Source: an uncultured Eubacterium sp. (lineage in GTDB: Bacteria; Bacillota; Clostridia; Lachnospirales; Lachnospiraceae). From it: a DNA stretch of 7,126 bases. The stretch's first letter is position 1, and the number at the start of each line of letters is the position of its first letter. The stretch spans positions 1-7,126 of the forward strand of contig CAJOPM010000006.1 of the NCBI GenBank assembly GCA_905236225.1. Reading direction: 5' to 3'. Positions 6,484 through 7,126 of this stretch are shown here, one piece after another. Below the pieces are notes generated by a model. It ran no database searches. It saw only the letters and a program-made list of their open reading frames with translations, and was not told where the DNA came from. The position numbers were made by a program, and so were the translations under genes.

Positions 6484-6489
6484 ATTATA
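6484..6489 (-). promoter_or_regulatory. Candidate -10 element for the licD operon
   Basis: A perfect minus-strand TATAAT lies 36 nt upstream of the licD start codon, leaving a leader of about 30 nt that contains the ribosome-binding site at 6459-6465. The best -35 is a weak TTGTAC (6514-6509) with a long 19-nt spacer, so this is a candidate only. Confidence 0.45.
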
Positions 6490-6537
6490 GCCTATTTAGT
6501 GCTCAAAGGTACAAAGTAAATGGCAAAATCATACAAT

Positions 6538-6567
6538 TTGATGTAAAATTAATTATAAGTGTATACA
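6538..6567 (+). promoter_or_regulatory. Candidate promoter for the right-edge membrane protein gene
   Basis: TTGATG (6538-6543), an 18-nt spacer and TATACA (6562-6567) make a sigma-A-like promoter on the plus strand. Transcription would start near 6574, about 70 nt before the ATG. This start would cut into the leader hairpin arm at 6555-6561, so if this is the promoter the long hairpin described separately could not form in the RNA. Confidence 0.4.
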
Positions 6568-6644
6568 ATCGAACACGAAGTGTTTTTTGCACTTATGAGG
6601 AAATAGCGAAGCAGACCGCTTTAAATTATTGCGGGGGGAGCACC
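6555..6644 (+). other. Inverted-repeat-rich leader upstream of the membrane protein gene
   Basis: ATAAGTG (6555-6561) is complementary to CACTTAT (6590-6596). Inside it, AACAC (6572-6576) pairs with GTGTT (6580-6584) across GAA. An alternative stem AAGTG (6578-6582)/CACTT (6590-6594) competes with both. Farther down, CCGC (6616-6619) can pair with GCGG (6631-6634), which borders the GGGGGGAG ribosome-binding site at 6633-6640. The arrangement suggests DNA operator or RNA leader control. I cannot match it to a known riboswitch consensus. Confidence 0.35.
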
Positions 6645-7126
6645 ATGAAAGATTTAACTATTAAGAGGTATCGCATAATTATCATACTGGTTGCCATAGT
6701 TACGGCGTGCGTAATTGCAGGACAATTTGTACATGTATATTTGTATAACAAGAACGTCAATACGACCATAGGATGCGACGAGACTCAGCAATCATATATG
6801 GATCTTCATTTCAGAGGAGATGCCACGTCGTCTTGGTACAAGCAGGATTTGGATATTAATGGCATTATATATGACGGAAGCCTTATTAATACTTCTAAGC
6901 ATCCGCTTACAGACTGGACTTTGCGAATCAATATTTTGCAGGAGTGCTATATCAACCAGTTCTGGAACGGAACTGTAGAAATCCACCAAAATGCAGGTAC
7001 GAAGGACGAAAAAGTGCAGACATTAAATCTTGCTGATTATGATGTTGATGCCTTAGAAGTTGATTATGTAATGTCGGATGCGGATCTTTTGGTGCCGCTT
7101 CACAAAGGCGACTATATCATATATTA
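6645..7126 (+). CDS. Membrane-anchored protein with extracytoplasmic CBM2-like sensory domain, N-terminal part only
   Basis: An open frame of 160 codons runs from the ATG at 6645 off the right edge, preceded by GGGGGGAG with 4-nt spacing. A short basic tail (KRYR) leads into one strongly hydrophobic segment at about 11-33, so residues beyond about 36 should lie outside the membrane. The outer region contains DWTLRINI (90-97) and INQFWNGTVEI (103-113), then VQTLNLADYDVDALEVDYV and LLVPLHKGDYIIY. The W-spaced pattern with a 'WNG' turn resembles CBM2-like carbohydrate-binding folds. From memory, such N-terminal domains occur on cyclic-di-GMP or other signalling proteins in Lachnospiraceae, but the output domain is outside the window, so the function is not established. 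VTAC at 19-22 resembles a lipobox, but the hydrophobic stretch continues past the cysteine, which favours a simple membrane anchor. It is divergent from the licD operon. Confidence 0.7.
   Translation, partial: MKDLTIKRYRIIIILVAIVTACVIAGQFVHVYLYNKNVNTTIGCDETQQSYMDLHFRGDATSSWYKQDLDINGIIYDGSLINTSKHPLTDWTLRINILQECYINQFWNGTVEIHQNAGTKDEKVQTLNLADYDVDALEVDYVMSDADLLVPLHKGDYIIY

Noticed and set aside
6555..6644. Cyclic-di-GMP (GEMM) riboswitch
   Set aside because: Short stretches such as GCGAAGC and TTTAAATT recall parts of the class I and II motifs, but the conserved core elements and their order are not present.
6699..6710. Lipoprotein signal (VTAC) in the right-edge protein
   Set aside because: The hydrophobic stretch continues about ten residues past the cysteine, as in a membrane anchor rather than a cleaved lipoprotein signal.

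Overview
This window is a moderately AT-rich, densely coding bacterial segment. Purine-rich Shine-Dalgarno sites, protein sequence character and gene content (a LicD fusion protein, a GatD-like dehydrogenase, a MepA-like MATE pump) point to a Gram-positive anaerobe of the Clostridia. I would guess Lachnospiraceae, perhaps a Butyrivibrio relative. That placement is inference from protein style, not a database match.

Layout from left to right. Positions 1-271 (minus) hold a fragment of a DUF4143-type ATPase that lacks its whole AAA+ half and runs off the left edge. At 262-493, abutting the fragment where its missing half should begin, lies an array of four palindromic units with an exact 63-bp period. 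Positions 554-1930 (minus) encode a complete MATE-family multidrug/cation antiporter. A 93-bp divergent intergenic region follows, containing a perfect 9-bp inverted repeat, and then a complete zinc-dependent polyol-phosphate dehydrogenase at 2024-3043 (plus).

The dehydrogenase converges tail to tail, with only 4 bp between stop codons, on a three-gene minus-strand operon at 6447-3048. In transcription order this operon encodes a LicD/glycerophosphotransferase-like two-module protein (661 aa), a ribulose-phosphate 3-epimerase family protein, and an IspD/TarI-type cytidylyltransferase. The cytidylyltransferase uses a TTG start that overlaps the epimerase stop codon. After a 197-bp divergent intergenic region with promoter-like elements and a structured leader, a membrane-anchored protein with an extracytoplasmic sensory or carbohydrate-binding-like domain begins at 6645 (plus) and runs off the right edge.

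The most coherent functional reading is a small surface-polymer module. The epimerase supplies a pentulose 5-phosphate, the dehydrogenase may reduce it to a pentitol phosphate, the IspD/TarI-like enzyme activates that to a CDP-polyol, and the LicD fusion protein transfers the polyol phosphate to a cell-surface glycan. The cytidylyltransferase, epimerase and transferase are linked by operon structure. The dehydrogenase is linked only by proximity, since it is on the other strand. The exact polyol cannot be read from sequence. The most unusual DNA-level feature is the 63-bp palindrome array, whose arms can pair in two alternative registers.
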